NCBI GenBank assembly: GCA_023409435.1 | Contig: JAEYHP010000017.1 | Coordinates: 1-35,732 of the forward strand | Length of the DNA: 35,732 nt | Direction of reading: 5' to 3' | Source: Bacillota bacterium | GTDB taxonomy: Bacteria > Bacillota > Clostridia > Christensenellales > CAG-138 | Part shown: positions 21,608-28,829 of the stretch, in pieces | How positions within the stretch are numbered: the stretch's first letter is position 1 | Layout: each line of letters opens with the position of its first letter | Program-made: the position numbers and the translations under genes | Notes under the pieces: generated by a model | Told to the model about the DNA's origin: nothing | The model's database searches: none | The model's input: only the letters and a program-made list of their open reading frames with translations

Positions 21608-23512
21608 ATGAAAATCATGTTCCCGGACGGAAGCGCGCGCGAATACGCAAACGGCACGACAGCCCTGCAAATTGCTGCGGACATCAGCCCCCGTCTCGCA
21701 AAGGCGACCCTTGTATGCGAGCTGGACGGCAAGCTGTATGACGCTTTCCGCCCCATTGAAGGCGACCATGCCGTCAAGTTTTTGGATTGGAACGAAGAAG
21801 GCGGCCGCTGGGGCTATCGCCATACCGCCTCGCATATCCTGGCGCAGGCCGTCAAGCGCCTGTTCCCGGATGTGACGCTCGCCATCGGCCCCGCGATAGA
21901 CAACGGCTTCTACTATGATTTTGACAAGCCGGAGCCTTTCTCCGCGGACGACCTTGCGAAGATCGAAGCTGAGATGGAGCGCATTTCCAAAGAGGATTTC
22001 AAGCTGGAGCGCTTTGAGCTGCCGCGTACGGAGGCGATCGCCTACATGCAGGAAAAGAACGAACCGTACAAGGTAGAGCTGATCAACGACCTCCCCGAGG
22101 ACAGCATTATCAGCTTCTACAAGCAGGGCGACTTTGTGGACCTGTGCGCCGGCCCGCATATGCAGTCTACCGGCAAGGTGAAAAATTTCAAGCTGATGAG
22201 TCTGGCCGGCGCCTACTGGCGCGGCAGCGAAAAAAACAAGATGCTCCAGCGCATCTACGGCACGGCGTTTGAAAAGAAAGCGGACCTTGACGAATACCTG
22301 TTCCGCATGGAGGAAGCGAAAAAGCGCGACCACCGGAAGTTGGGCCGCGAACTCGATCTCTATGACATCCACGACGAAGGCCCGGGGTTCCCGTTCTTCT
22401 ATCCAAACGGCATGGTCATAAGGAACGGGCTGGAGGACTTCTGGCGCGCCGAGCACCAGAAGCGCGGCTACAAGGAGATCCGCACACCCATCATTTTGAA
22501 CCGCGACCTGTGGCTCAGGTCCGGCCATTGGGATCACTATAAGAACAACATGTACTTCACCAAAATCGATGATGCGGATTATGCGGTGAAGCCCATGAAC
22601 TGTCCGGGCGCGATACTGACCTACAAACGCAAAATCTATTCCTACCGCGACCTGCCCGAGCGCCTGGCGGAATTGGGCCTGGTGCACCGGCACGAGCTCT
22701 CCGGCGCGCTGCACGGGCTGATGCGCGTACGTTGCTTCACGCAGGACGACGCGCACATATTCATGACGCCGGAGCACATCAAGCCCGAGCTTTTAGGCGT
22801 CATTGAAAAGTTCCAGTTCTTCTACGACACGTTCGGTTTTAAGTACAACGTGGAGCTTTCCACCCGCCCCGAAAACAGCATGGGGTCCGACGAGCAGTGG
22901 AACATCGCCATTGAAGGGCTACGCGCGGCGCTTGACGCCAGCGGCCTTCCTTATAAGGTGAATGAAGGCGACGGTGCCTTCTACGGCCCGAAGATCGACT
23001 TCCACCTGGAGGACGCCATCGGCCGTACCTGGCAGTGCGGTACGATACAGCTTGACTTCCAGATGCCCGAGCGTTTTGACCTCACCTATGTGGGCGCGGA
23101 CAATGAAAAGCACCGCCCGGTCATGATCCATACCGCCATGTACGGCTCCATTGAGCGGTTCATCGCCATTCTGACGGAGCATTGCGCGGGCGCGTTCCCC
23201 GCATGGCTCTCCCCCTTACAGGTCAGGGTGCTCACCATCACCGACCGCGTGAGCGCGCGCGCGGAAGAGCTGCGCGACATACTGCGCGAAAAGGGCATTC
23301 GCGCGGAGGCGGATTTAAGGAACGAGAAGATCGGCTTCAAGATCCGCGAGGCGCAGATGCAGAAGGTCCCTTACATGCTGGTAATCGGCGATAAGGAAGC
23401 CGAGCAGAATTTGGTAGCCGTCCGCTCCCGCAGCGAGGGCGACCTTGGCACGATGGCGCTTGAGGATTTTCTTGCCCGCCTGGAGAGCGAAATCTCAGGC
23501 AAAAAGAACTAG
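21608..23512 (+). CDS. thrS: Threonine--tRNA ligase
   Basis: 634 aa, full length. In order: TGS domain (about 1-62), the tRNA SAD editing domain with His72 and His76 (HTASH) and Asp178-Cys180-His184 (DLCAGPH), the class II catalytic core with zinc ligand Cys332 (MNCPG) and the motif FYGPKIDFHLEDAIGR, and the anticodon-binding domain from about 535. It charges tRNA-Thr and edits Ser-tRNA-Thr. Two ATGs compete: 21602 and 21608. The latter has GGAGG at 9 nt, the former at 3, so 21608 is chosen. Controlled by the T-box upstream; a matching tRNA-Thr(GGU) gene lies at 26479. Confidence 0.97.
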   Translation: MKIMFPDGSAREYANGTTALQIAADISPRLAKATLVCELDGKLYDAFRPIEGDHAVKFLDWNEEGGRWGYRHTASHILAQAVKRLFPDVTLAIGPAIDNGFYYDFDKPEPFSADDLAKIEAEMERISKEDFKLERFELPRTEAIAYMQEKNEPYKVELINDLPEDSIISFYKQGDFVDLCAGPHMQSTGKVKNFKLMSLAGAYWRGSEKNKMLQRIYGTAFEKKADLDEYLFRMEEAKKRDHRKLGRELDLYDIHDEGPGFPFFYPNGMVIRNGLEDFWRAEHQKRGYKEIRTPIILNRDLWLRSGHWDHYKNNMYFTKIDDADYAVKPMNCPGAILTYKRKIYSYRDLPERLAELGLVHRHELSGALHGLMRVRCFTQDDAHIFMTPEHIKPELLGVIEKFQFFYDTFGFKYNVELSTRPENSMGSDEQWNIAIEGLRAALDASGLPYKVNEGDGAFYGPKIDFHLEDAIGRTWQCGTIQLDFQMPERFDLTYVGADNEKHRPVMIHTAMYGSIERFIAILTEHCAGAFPAWLSPLQVRVLTITDRVSARAEELRDILREKGIRAEADLRNEKIGFKIREAQMQKVPYMLVIGDKEAEQNLVAVRSRSEGDLGTMALEDFLARLESEISGKKN

Positions 23513-23530
23513 ATAAGCACATAGCATGCG

Positions 23531-23577
23531 ATAAGGCCGCGCCGGGTTATAAAACCCGGCGCGGCCTTATCTTATTT
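23531..23577 (+). terminator. Terminator of thrS
   Basis: A perfect 18-bp stem starting ATAAGGCCGCGCCGGGTT, loop ATAA, then CTTATTTT. Confidence 0.92.
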
Positions 23578-23780
23578 TGTTAACGGGGGTGCTTTCTCCC
23601 GCCCTTGACGGTAAGGTGTACGCCATCCTCATGCCTATCCATCGCTCCTCGTTCTTTAGGAAGGGGTTTGGGGAAACTACGTTTCCCCAAAATAAAAAAT
23701 AACCGTCGGCGCTTTAAAACGCCGATACCTTGAAACCCTCGTACTCCTATGAAGCCCGGCGCGGCCTCTTTATTATTTTG
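23555..23780. repeat. Small palindrome-rich insertion flanked by direct repeats
   Basis: CCCGGCGCGGCCT plus an AT tail ending TTATTTTG occurs at 23555-23579 (second arm of the thrS terminator) and again at 23755-23780, about 25 bp with small differences. Between them are TTGGGGAAAC/GTTTCCCCAA (23668-23690, perfect, 3-nt loop) and TCGGCGCTTT/AAAACGCCGA (23706-23725, one mismatch). No coding sequence supported. It looks like an inserted repeat element or a terminator duplication. Confidence 0.5.
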
Positions 23781-23973
23781 GGGCGATTCCGGAAGTTCAA
23801 GTGTCTTATGCATCAATTTTTAAAAATATCATTAGTTGTAGTTGTTTTCAACCTTATCACAGCAACTTATAATGAATATAAGTTCACATTCGGTTCACAA
23901 AGATTTTATATCAGACGCACAGGATACCCCGCTGAGGGTTCCAAACAATAACGACCATGAAAGGGTGAAATGC
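23781..23973 (+). other. Leader region of the lipoprotein gene
   Basis: AT-rich. A TATAAT hexamer at 23868-23873 is the best -10 candidate for the lipoprotein gene, but its -35 (TTTTCA at 17 bp) is poor. No other feature seen. Confidence 0.35.
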
Positions 23974-24849
23974 ATGCAGAAAGGGCCGCGTTACCTCATT
24001 CTCCTACTATTGCTCCCCGTTTTCCTCTTAGCGGGCTGTGTGAGCAACACGTATGCAGAGCTCGACGGCGACCTCGCACTGATGAAGGAGAACATCATAA
24101 AAACAGAGGAAATTTCCAATAGGCTTGTGGATATCTGCAACGACCAGATCGCCGACGCCGAATCATACTGGAAAGCGCACGACGAAGCGCTCCAGAACGG
24201 GGAGGCGTTCGACCCTAAAGACAACTACTACGAAGTAAAAGCGACATACGACGAACTCACACAGCAGATTGGACTGCTTGAAACGATCAGCGGCTCGTAC
24301 GCGCCTTCTTCGACAGGGCAGGATTCGTTTAACAAGACCGCTGCGATATATACGCTATATCTTGACGATATCCATCAATCCGCCGAGGATATGAAGTTGG
24401 TGTTCGACTACTATTTTGCCATGCGGGACGCGCTGGAGCCTTTTGAAACTTTCGCCTATGCGGAAAACACCACCGGCTATACCGACTATTCCCTCATGGC
24501 CGGGCAGCTTTCCCAGGTGATTTCACAGACCCAGCAAGCGCTCAAGGACGTCGATTGCCCGCCGTTTATGCAGAGCAGCCACGACGCGCTTCTGGTTCGG
24601 ATCGACGAGATGCAGGGGTTCAGCCAAGATTTTTCCATAGCGGTTCAAATGGGCGACGTACTGCGCATGGCTTCTTCCGTCTACCGGTCCGATCGCATCA
24701 ACAAGCTCATTGACCAATGCGACCGCAATCTGGACGCGGATTTCAGCATGCAGTTCCAGCACGCGGTTGACCGGCTCAATGACCGCGCAGCGACCATGCG
24801 CAAGGAGCTTCTCTCTAACATCGACATCCTGCAGAAGGCAACTGCCTAA
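23974..24849 (+). CDS. Lipoprotein of unknown function
   Basis: 291 aa. A type II signal peptide of 21 residues (MQKGPRYLILLLLLPVFLLAG) ends before lipidation Cys22. The mature part is acidic and mostly helical (long stretches such as ELDGDLALMKENIIKTEEIS and MELQ-type amphipathic helices), with no enzyme motif; a helical-bundle sensor or scaffold is plausible. ATG 23974 has AAGGGTG upstream, and the signal peptide confirms the start. It is followed 13 nt later by a zinc-ribbon membrane protein on the same strand, so the two probably act together at the cell surface. Confidence 0.8.
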   Translation: MQKGPRYLILLLLLPVFLLAGCVSNTYAELDGDLALMKENIIKTEEISNRLVDICNDQIADAESYWKAHDEALQNGEAFDPKDNYYEVKATYDELTQQIGLLETISGSYAPSSTGQDSFNKTAAIYTLYLDDIHQSAEDMKLVFDYYFAMRDALEPFETFAYAENTTGYTDYSLMAGQLSQVISQTQQALKDVDCPPFMQSSHDALLVRIDEMQGFSQDFSIAVQMGDVLRMASSVYRSDRINKLIDQCDRNLDADFSMQFQHAVDRLNDRAATMRKELLSNIDILQKATA

Positions 24850-24862
24850 GGAGGGAAAATAG

Positions 24863-26317
24863 ATGCATTGCACAAATTGCGGCAACCGGTTGCCTGAAAC
24901 CGGAAAATTCTGCCCCACCTGCGGCGCGCCTATGCCCGCGCAACCGGCCCCGGAGCAAGAGCCCGTAAAACAGGTTGCTCCGCCTGAACCGGTAGTTCCA
25001 GAGGTTGAACCGATCGCCCCGCCTCCCGCGCCTCCTGAGGCAAGTGCATGGCGGCAACCCGAACCTTCTCCGCAGGTTCGGCCCATGGAACAGGATCTTG
25101 TTCGCATGCCGCCGCAGCCCATACAGCCCATGCCCCCGCAGTATCCCGTGCAGGCTCCGGGCGCTGGCATCCCGATCATGATTACGCCGCCGCCGCAGAA
25201 AAAGCGTTCTGCGCTTCCGGCCATACTGATCGCCGCGGTGCTGCTCGTCGGAGGGGCGGCGGCAGCGTTTCTTCTGCTCAAAGGAGGGGCCGGCAAACTG
25301 CCCGAGGTAACCTACACCGATTTTTCCGCGGTGACCGATCCCGAAATCGAATATACGGCGCAGGAGGCCATATTCCCCTCCCTCTACCGAACGCTTGACT
25401 CTGTGGTGACGCTTACCGGCTCCAACGAAGTCGGCGAGCGTGAAGTGTTGATACATGTGGAGATTCCCGGGTTTACGCAGCCGTATGAGCAGACTGTGAC
25501 TTTTACCCGCCAGATCACCAAGATCGACATCCATCCCCCGCTGCTGACCGGCGAATTAAACCTTAATACCGAAAAGGACGCCCAGGTCGTCATATCCGTT
25601 AAGGATATGGAAACCGATAAGGTACTGTTGCAGGACAGCAGGAATATCCGCATCATGAGCAAGTACGACGCCGTCTGGTGGACCGAGGAGATGGGCGACA
25701 GCAACATAGACAACATACTCTCCTGGATGACGCCGGACTCCGCAAGCGTGCTGGAATTAAAGCGCCAGGCGATTGACTACCTCGACTATGTTTCCGGCGG
25801 CGCAGCAAACTCCTTTGTCGGGTATCAGGATTACGGCATCTGGGAAAATCCCGCATGGAATACCTGGCTTCAGGCGGTGGCCATACAGGGCGCCATGAGC
25901 GATATCGCGCTGATCCGGTACAACAACGCGGCCTTCTCCATCAGCACCGACGCCCAACAGCGCGTTATGCTGCCGGAAGACGTCATGAAGAGCCAGAGCG
26001 GCATCTGCATTGAAACGTCTCTGCTTATGGCGTCCGCCCTGCAATCCGCAGGCATGCACGTGATGCTGATTTTCCCGCCGGGGCACGCGCAGGTGGCGGT
26101 GGAAACATGGCCCGGCACGGGCGAGTATTTCCTGATTGAAACCACCACGCTCCCCATGCCCATGAATGAAGAAGCCTGGGATCAAACCGTCATGCACCTT
26201 ACCAACGACCAGTGGCAGGGATATATCGACGGCACCGCCGATTATTCGTATGGCGAATGCTATGTGCTTGACTGCGACCTCGCGCAGAAGCTCAGTATCC
26301 TGCCCATGAGTAACTAG
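24863..26317 (+). CDS. Zinc-ribbon membrane protein with transglutaminase-like domain
   Basis: 484 aa, modular. Residues 3-22 form a zinc ribbon (CTNCG then CPTCG). A Pro/Glu-rich linker runs to about 110, one membrane helix lies near 115-136 (ALPAILIAAVLLVGGAAAAF), and then a long extracellular part. This contains a beta-sandwich-like section and a C-terminal papain/transglutaminase-type fold with a candidate triad Cys382 (SGICIET), His408 (GHAQVAVE) and Glu426 (FLIETTT). The fold call is mine, from these motifs; activity (crosslinking or peptidase) is unknown. GGAGGG lies just before ATG 24863. Partner of the upstream lipoprotein; closed by a strong terminator. Confidence 0.75.
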   Translation: MHCTNCGNRLPETGKFCPTCGAPMPAQPAPEQEPVKQVAPPEPVVPEVEPIAPPPAPPEASAWRQPEPSPQVRPMEQDLVRMPPQPIQPMPPQYPVQAPGAGIPIMITPPPQKKRSALPAILIAAVLLVGGAAAAFLLLKGGAGKLPEVTYTDFSAVTDPEIEYTAQEAIFPSLYRTLDSVVTLTGSNEVGEREVLIHVEIPGFTQPYEQTVTFTRQITKIDIHPPLLTGELNLNTEKDAQVVISVKDMETDKVLLQDSRNIRIMSKYDAVWWTEEMGDSNIDNILSWMTPDSASVLELKRQAIDYLDYVSGGAANSFVGYQDYGIWENPAWNTWLQAVAIQGAMSDIALIRYNNAAFSISTDAQQRVMLPEDVMKSQSGICIETSLLMASALQSAGMHVMLIFPPGHAQVAVETWPGTGEYFLIETTTLPMPMNEEAWDQTVMHLTNDQWQGYIDGTADYSYGECYVLDCDLAQKLSILPMSN

Positions 26318-26347
26318 CATGCCCGGCTTTTCAGGCTGACTACACGC

Positions 26348-26385
26348 AAAACAGGCCGCGCGGCAATCCCGCGCGGCCTGTTTTT
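26348..26385 (+). terminator. Terminator of the lipoprotein/zinc-ribbon operon
   Basis: A perfect 16-bp stem AAAACAGGCCGCGCGG / CCGCGCGGCCTGTTTT with a 5-nt loop and a T5 end. Confidence 0.93.
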
Positions 26386-26422
26386 CCGATCTTCCCCCTC
26401 CGTATACGCATCAAAAAAAGGC

Positions 26423-26452
26423 TTGCAAAGCGTGAGCGGTTTGAGCTATAAT
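26423..26452 (+). promoter_or_regulatory. Promoter of tRNA-Thr
   Basis: TTGCAA (26423-26428), an 18-bp spacer and TATAAT (26447-26452), 26 nt before the tRNA. Confidence 0.75.
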
Positions 26453-26478
26453 ATCATCGTTGCCTTGAAAACAGACAT

Positions 26479-26554
26479 GCTGATGTAGCTCAGTCGGTAG
26501 AGCACCTCATTGGTAATGAGGAGGTAGGCAGTTCGAATCTGCTCATCAGCTCCA
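26479..26554 (+). tRNA. tRNA-Thr (anticodon GGU)
   Basis: A complete cloverleaf: acceptor GCTGATG / CATCAGC, D-arm GCTC-AGTCGGTA-GAGC, anticodon stem CCTCA / TGAGG with loop TTGGTAA (anticodon GGT), and T-arm GGCAG-TTCGAAT-CTGCT. CCA is encoded (26552-26554). It reads ACC/ACU, the codon predicted as the specifier of the thrS T-box. It is a single gene with its own promoter and terminator. Confidence 0.97.
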
Positions 26555-26589
26555 AAAGCAAAGCACCCCATTGTGGGTGCTTTGCTTTT
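26554..26589 (+). terminator. Terminator of tRNA-Thr
   Basis: A 15-bp stem AAAAGCAAAGCACCC / GGGTGCTTTGCTTTT with a 6-nt loop, beginning at the CCA end of the tRNA. Confidence 0.85.
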
Positions 26590-26802
26590 GGCGTTGCAGA
26601 GTATATTTGGCTACCTTCATACAGCGTAATGATTGGTAATGGGGACAGAGCTGAGCGCGCCCAGTGGGCCATGAAACGAAGCGGAAGCCCAGCAAGGCAA
26701 GGAACAGAAGGAATCGCCACCTGCCGGTCCTCGCCGGGAGACGGATCGGACACTAGTCTTGCGGGCCGTCGCAACGCGCTGCGACTATTTCGAATTGTGG
26801 GG

Positions 26803-26837
26803 GGTAGGCAGTTCGAATCTGCTCATCGGCTCCAAAA
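26803..26837 (+). pseudogene. Duplicated 3' end of tRNA-Thr
   Basis: 35 bp identical, except one base, to 26523-26557: the end of the variable loop, T-arm, acceptor 3' strand, CCA and following AAA, exactly 280 bp downstream. No 5' half accompanies it, so it cannot be a tRNA gene. A second fragment resembling the anticodon arm (ATTGGTAATG, 26632-26641) lies between. It is either a decayed second tRNA copy split by an insertion, or the attachment-site scar of an integrated element. Confidence 0.75.
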
Positions 26838-26849
26838 AACCTTTAGGTT

Positions 26850-26895
26850 AGCGGCTTTTCAGTCTTTACGGGATGGAAAGCCGCTTTCCTTTTCT
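26850..26895. terminator. Terminator-like hairpin
   Basis: AGCGGCTTT / AAAGCCGCT (9 bp, 18-nt loop) followed by TTCCTTTTC on the plus strand. On the minus strand AACCTAAAGGTTTTTT follows within 15 nt, so it may act in either direction. Confidence 0.5.
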
Positions 26896-26945
26896 GCTAA
26901 CAAGTCGCTGCCTTCTGTTAACAAATCCCTAGTTGCCCCCTGCAT
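26859..26945 (-). CDS. Possible 28-aa small protein
   Basis: On the minus strand AAAGGAGG lies 8 nt before ATG 26945, opening a 28-codon frame (MQGATRDLLTEGSDLLAEKE, then SGFPSRKD). The stop lies inside a terminator-like hairpin. A strong ribosome binding site at ideal spacing and a terminator at the end are the only support; the peptide has no family I know. It may be chance or a relic. Confidence 0.25.
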   Translation of the reverse strand: MQGATRDLLTEGSDLLAEKESGFPSRKD

Positions 26946-27310
26946 AAATTTTACCTCCTTTTGTATATTCGTTTTGCGCCCCGTTTTGATACTTAAAAAG
27001 TTGCTACAAATTCAAAAACAATGTCCTGTTTCGCATGGACTGCGCCGAGCAGCAATGCCTGCAATGTCTGCTTGAATAAACTCAGGATTGTTCTGCATTG
27101 CCAGCAATATGGCATCCCTGTTTGAGGATGTGCCCTCACCGGCACTTAAACGATGCACTTCGCTACAAGTCAGCAATAATATGCGCGGTCTCCTGTTTAC
27201 CTTCAAAATGGGCACGTGCAAGCAGGCTTATTTCCGCCATATGGTTTTTCTTCCCCTTTTTCGCAGCTCGGCTTGTGCAAAGGACATATGCAGAAGGCAA
27301 AAGTCCCCGA

Positions 27311-27339
27311 TTGACAACAATAAATCTTCATGATACCAT
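27311..27339 (+). promoter_or_regulatory. Promoter of the nucleoside transport operon
   Basis: Consensus TTGACA (27311-27316), a 17-bp spacer and TACCAT (27334-27339), about 125 nt upstream of the binding-protein gene. Confidence 0.7.
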
Positions 27340-27354
27340 TTTAATAATTATTCA

Positions 27355-27381
27355 GGAAACAAGTTTAGGTAAATGTTTTCC
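27355..27381. promoter_or_regulatory. Candidate operator in the nucleoside operon leader
   Basis: GGAAACA (27355-27361) and TGTTTTCC (27374-27381) form a near-perfect inverted pair 16 bp past the -10, where a LacI-type repressor could block transcription. A second small stem CAAGGA/TCCTTG (27411-27426) lies in the leader. The LacI-type gene at the end of the operon is the natural candidate regulator. Confidence 0.3.
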
Positions 27382-27463
27382 CAGCGTTATGCAGACGGTT
27401 CAAAGCGAGCCAAGGAGCCATCCTTGCTTGTTTGAAATACATAAACAATTATGGAGGGGAACT

Positions 27464-28621
27464 ATGAAACGCACATTTTGTATCGTTTTGGCACTGCTGA
27501 TGCTTCTCGCACTGGCCGGTTGCTCCCAGCCTGCAGCGCCCAGCCCGAGCGCCGCACCTGCCGGGACTCCCGGTGCGGAGCAGGAAACGCCCTCGCAGCC
27601 GGATGCCGCGAATACCGAGGCTCCTGCCGATGCGGAAGATCCCTTGAAGGTTGCGCTGCTTGTGCCCGGCAATCTGGGGGACAAATCCTTCTTCGACATG
27701 GCGAATGCAGGCATGACACTCGTCAAGGAAACCCTGGGTGCTGAAACGAAAGTCGTTGAGATGGGTACGGACCAAACCAAATGGGAGCCCACGCTGCTCG
27801 ACTTTGCAGAACAGGATTGGGATATCATCATCACGGGTAACGTGGAGATTTTTGACTTGCTCCAGCAGACGGCTCTTGATCATCCCGAGAAGCACTTTAT
27901 TAACTTCGATACCTCCAAAGAGGAAGTCACGCCCAATATGTATTCGGCCTTCTATAAAACAAATGAGCTGAGCTACATGGCCGGCGCGCTTGCGGCGCTC
28001 AAGGCCAAGGAGACGGGCGAAACCAAGATCGGCTTCATCGGGGGTATGGATATCCCGGGCATCAACGATTTCCTGATCGGTTATATTCAGGGCGCACAAT
28101 ACATTATGCCGGAGATCAAGGTTGCCATCGCCTATGCGGGCAGCTTCACGGATTCCGCTAAGGGCAAGGAGCTTGCCATCGCCATGTACAACTCCGGCGT
28201 GGGCATCATCTACCAGGCAGCCGGGCAGACGGGCTTAGGCGTCATCGACGCGGCCAAGGAACTTAGCAAGCTGGTTATCGGTGTGGACTCCGACCAGGCG
28301 GCTGCCTTTATCGACAGCGATCCCGATAAGGCGAACGTCATCATCACCTCCGCGGTAAAAAGAATCGACGAGTGCATCCTGCGCGCCGTTTCCGAGCATG
28401 CTTCCGGCCAGCTCTACGGTCACTATGAAGCCCTCGGCGTGAAGGAAAACGGTGTTGGTCTTGCGAAGAACGAAATCTACAAGAAGCTTGTAAGCGCAGA
28501 CGATCAGGCCAAGATCGACGATATCGAAGCCAAGATAGCGGCCGGTGAAATCACGATCGATACCGCGTTCGGCAAAGAGACTTCCGAAATCGAAACGCTG
28601 AGAAATTCCGTGCGTCCGTAA
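27464..28621 (+). CDS. BMP-family nucleoside-binding lipoprotein
   Basis: 385 aa. Signal peptide with lipidation Cys20 (LLALAGCSQP), a Pro/Ala-rich tether to about 60, then the two-lobed BMP/PnrA-like domain: VALLVPGNLGDKSFFDMANA, the hinge-region IGFIGGMDIPGINDF, and GVDSDQAAAF. Family members bind purine or pyrimidine nucleosides outside the cell for ABC import, and the downstream ATPase, permeases and nucleoside hydrolase support this. ATG 27464 has GGAGGGG upstream; the frame stays open further 5' but lacks a ribosome binding site there. The first gene of the operon. Confidence 0.93.
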   Translation: MKRTFCIVLALLMLLALAGCSQPAAPSPSAAPAGTPGAEQETPSQPDAANTEAPADAEDPLKVALLVPGNLGDKSFFDMANAGMTLVKETLGAETKVVEMGTDQTKWEPTLLDFAEQDWDIIITGNVEIFDLLQQTALDHPEKHFINFDTSKEEVTPNMYSAFYKTNELSYMAGALAALKAKETGETKIGFIGGMDIPGINDFLIGYIQGAQYIMPEIKVAIAYAGSFTDSAKGKELAIAMYNSGVGIIYQAAGQTGLGVIDAAKELSKLVIGVDSDQAAAFIDSDPDKANVIITSAVKRIDECILRAVSEHASGQLYGHYEALGVKENGVGLAKNEIYKKLVSADDQAKIDDIEAKIAAGEITIDTAFGKETSEIETLRNSVRP

Positions 28622-28721
28622 AAGCAACCGAACGGAACAGGGGAACGTCCCCGCTCTTTTATGGGCATCTCTTAAAACTCGGTAAAGCGCAATTTTTAGT
28701 CGAAAGGCTGAAATGCTAAAA

Positions 28722-28768
28722 GAGCGGAAACGTGCGTATTGGTTAAAAGGATGCGCACGCTTCCGCTC
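28722..28768 (+). other. Intercistronic hairpin after the binding-protein gene
   Basis: GAGCGGAAACGTGCG (28722-28736) pairs with 28754-28768 over 15 bp with one mismatch, 17-nt loop, no T-run. A smaller GGGGAACGTCCCC stem lies about 70 nt earlier. Such hairpins between a binding protein and its transporter often protect the upstream mRNA or dampen downstream expression. Confidence 0.55.
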
Positions 28769-28829
28769 CGTAAAGCAGTGCGGACGCGGAGTAGAGTTTT
28801 GGGGGGTGCTCTTTAATTAGGAGGCAGAC

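Larger units (their letters stand above)
26590..27310. other. Non-coding region between tRNA-Thr and the nucleoside operon
   Basis: Contains tRNA-like duplicated fragments (26630-26645 and 26803-26837), a GC-rich segment between them that I cannot assign, a hairpin at 26850-26885 and a short minus-strand frame with a good ribosome binding site (26859-26945). From about 26950 to 27310 I see no gene: both strands are broken by stops, and no start with a ribosome binding site precedes a long frame. Confidence 0.6.

Noticed and set aside
21587..22777. About 400-codon minus-strand frame inside thrS
   Set aside because: Antisense to a clear threonyl-tRNA synthetase; no ribosome binding site or motif.
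23580..23816. Minus-strand 78-codon frame between thrS and the lipoprotein gene
   Set aside because: It spans palindromes of the inserted repeat, has no ribosome binding site, and its basic product has no recognisable domain.
26629..27075. Plus-strand 148-codon frame after tRNA-Thr
   Set aside because: It reads through the duplicated tRNA fragment and a terminator-like hairpin, which real genes would not.
27012..27330. Possible decayed gene on the minus strand upstream of the nucleoside operon
   Set aside because: Short frames with scattered stops suggest a relic, but no stretch resembles a family I can name.
27340..27460. Purine riboswitch in the nucleoside operon leader
   Set aside because: The conserved purine-aptamer loop sequences are absent; only small inverted repeats are seen.
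27098..27463. 5' extension of the BMP lipoprotein frame
   Set aside because: The extension covers the promoter and leader; the signal peptide and ribosome binding site place the true start at 27464.
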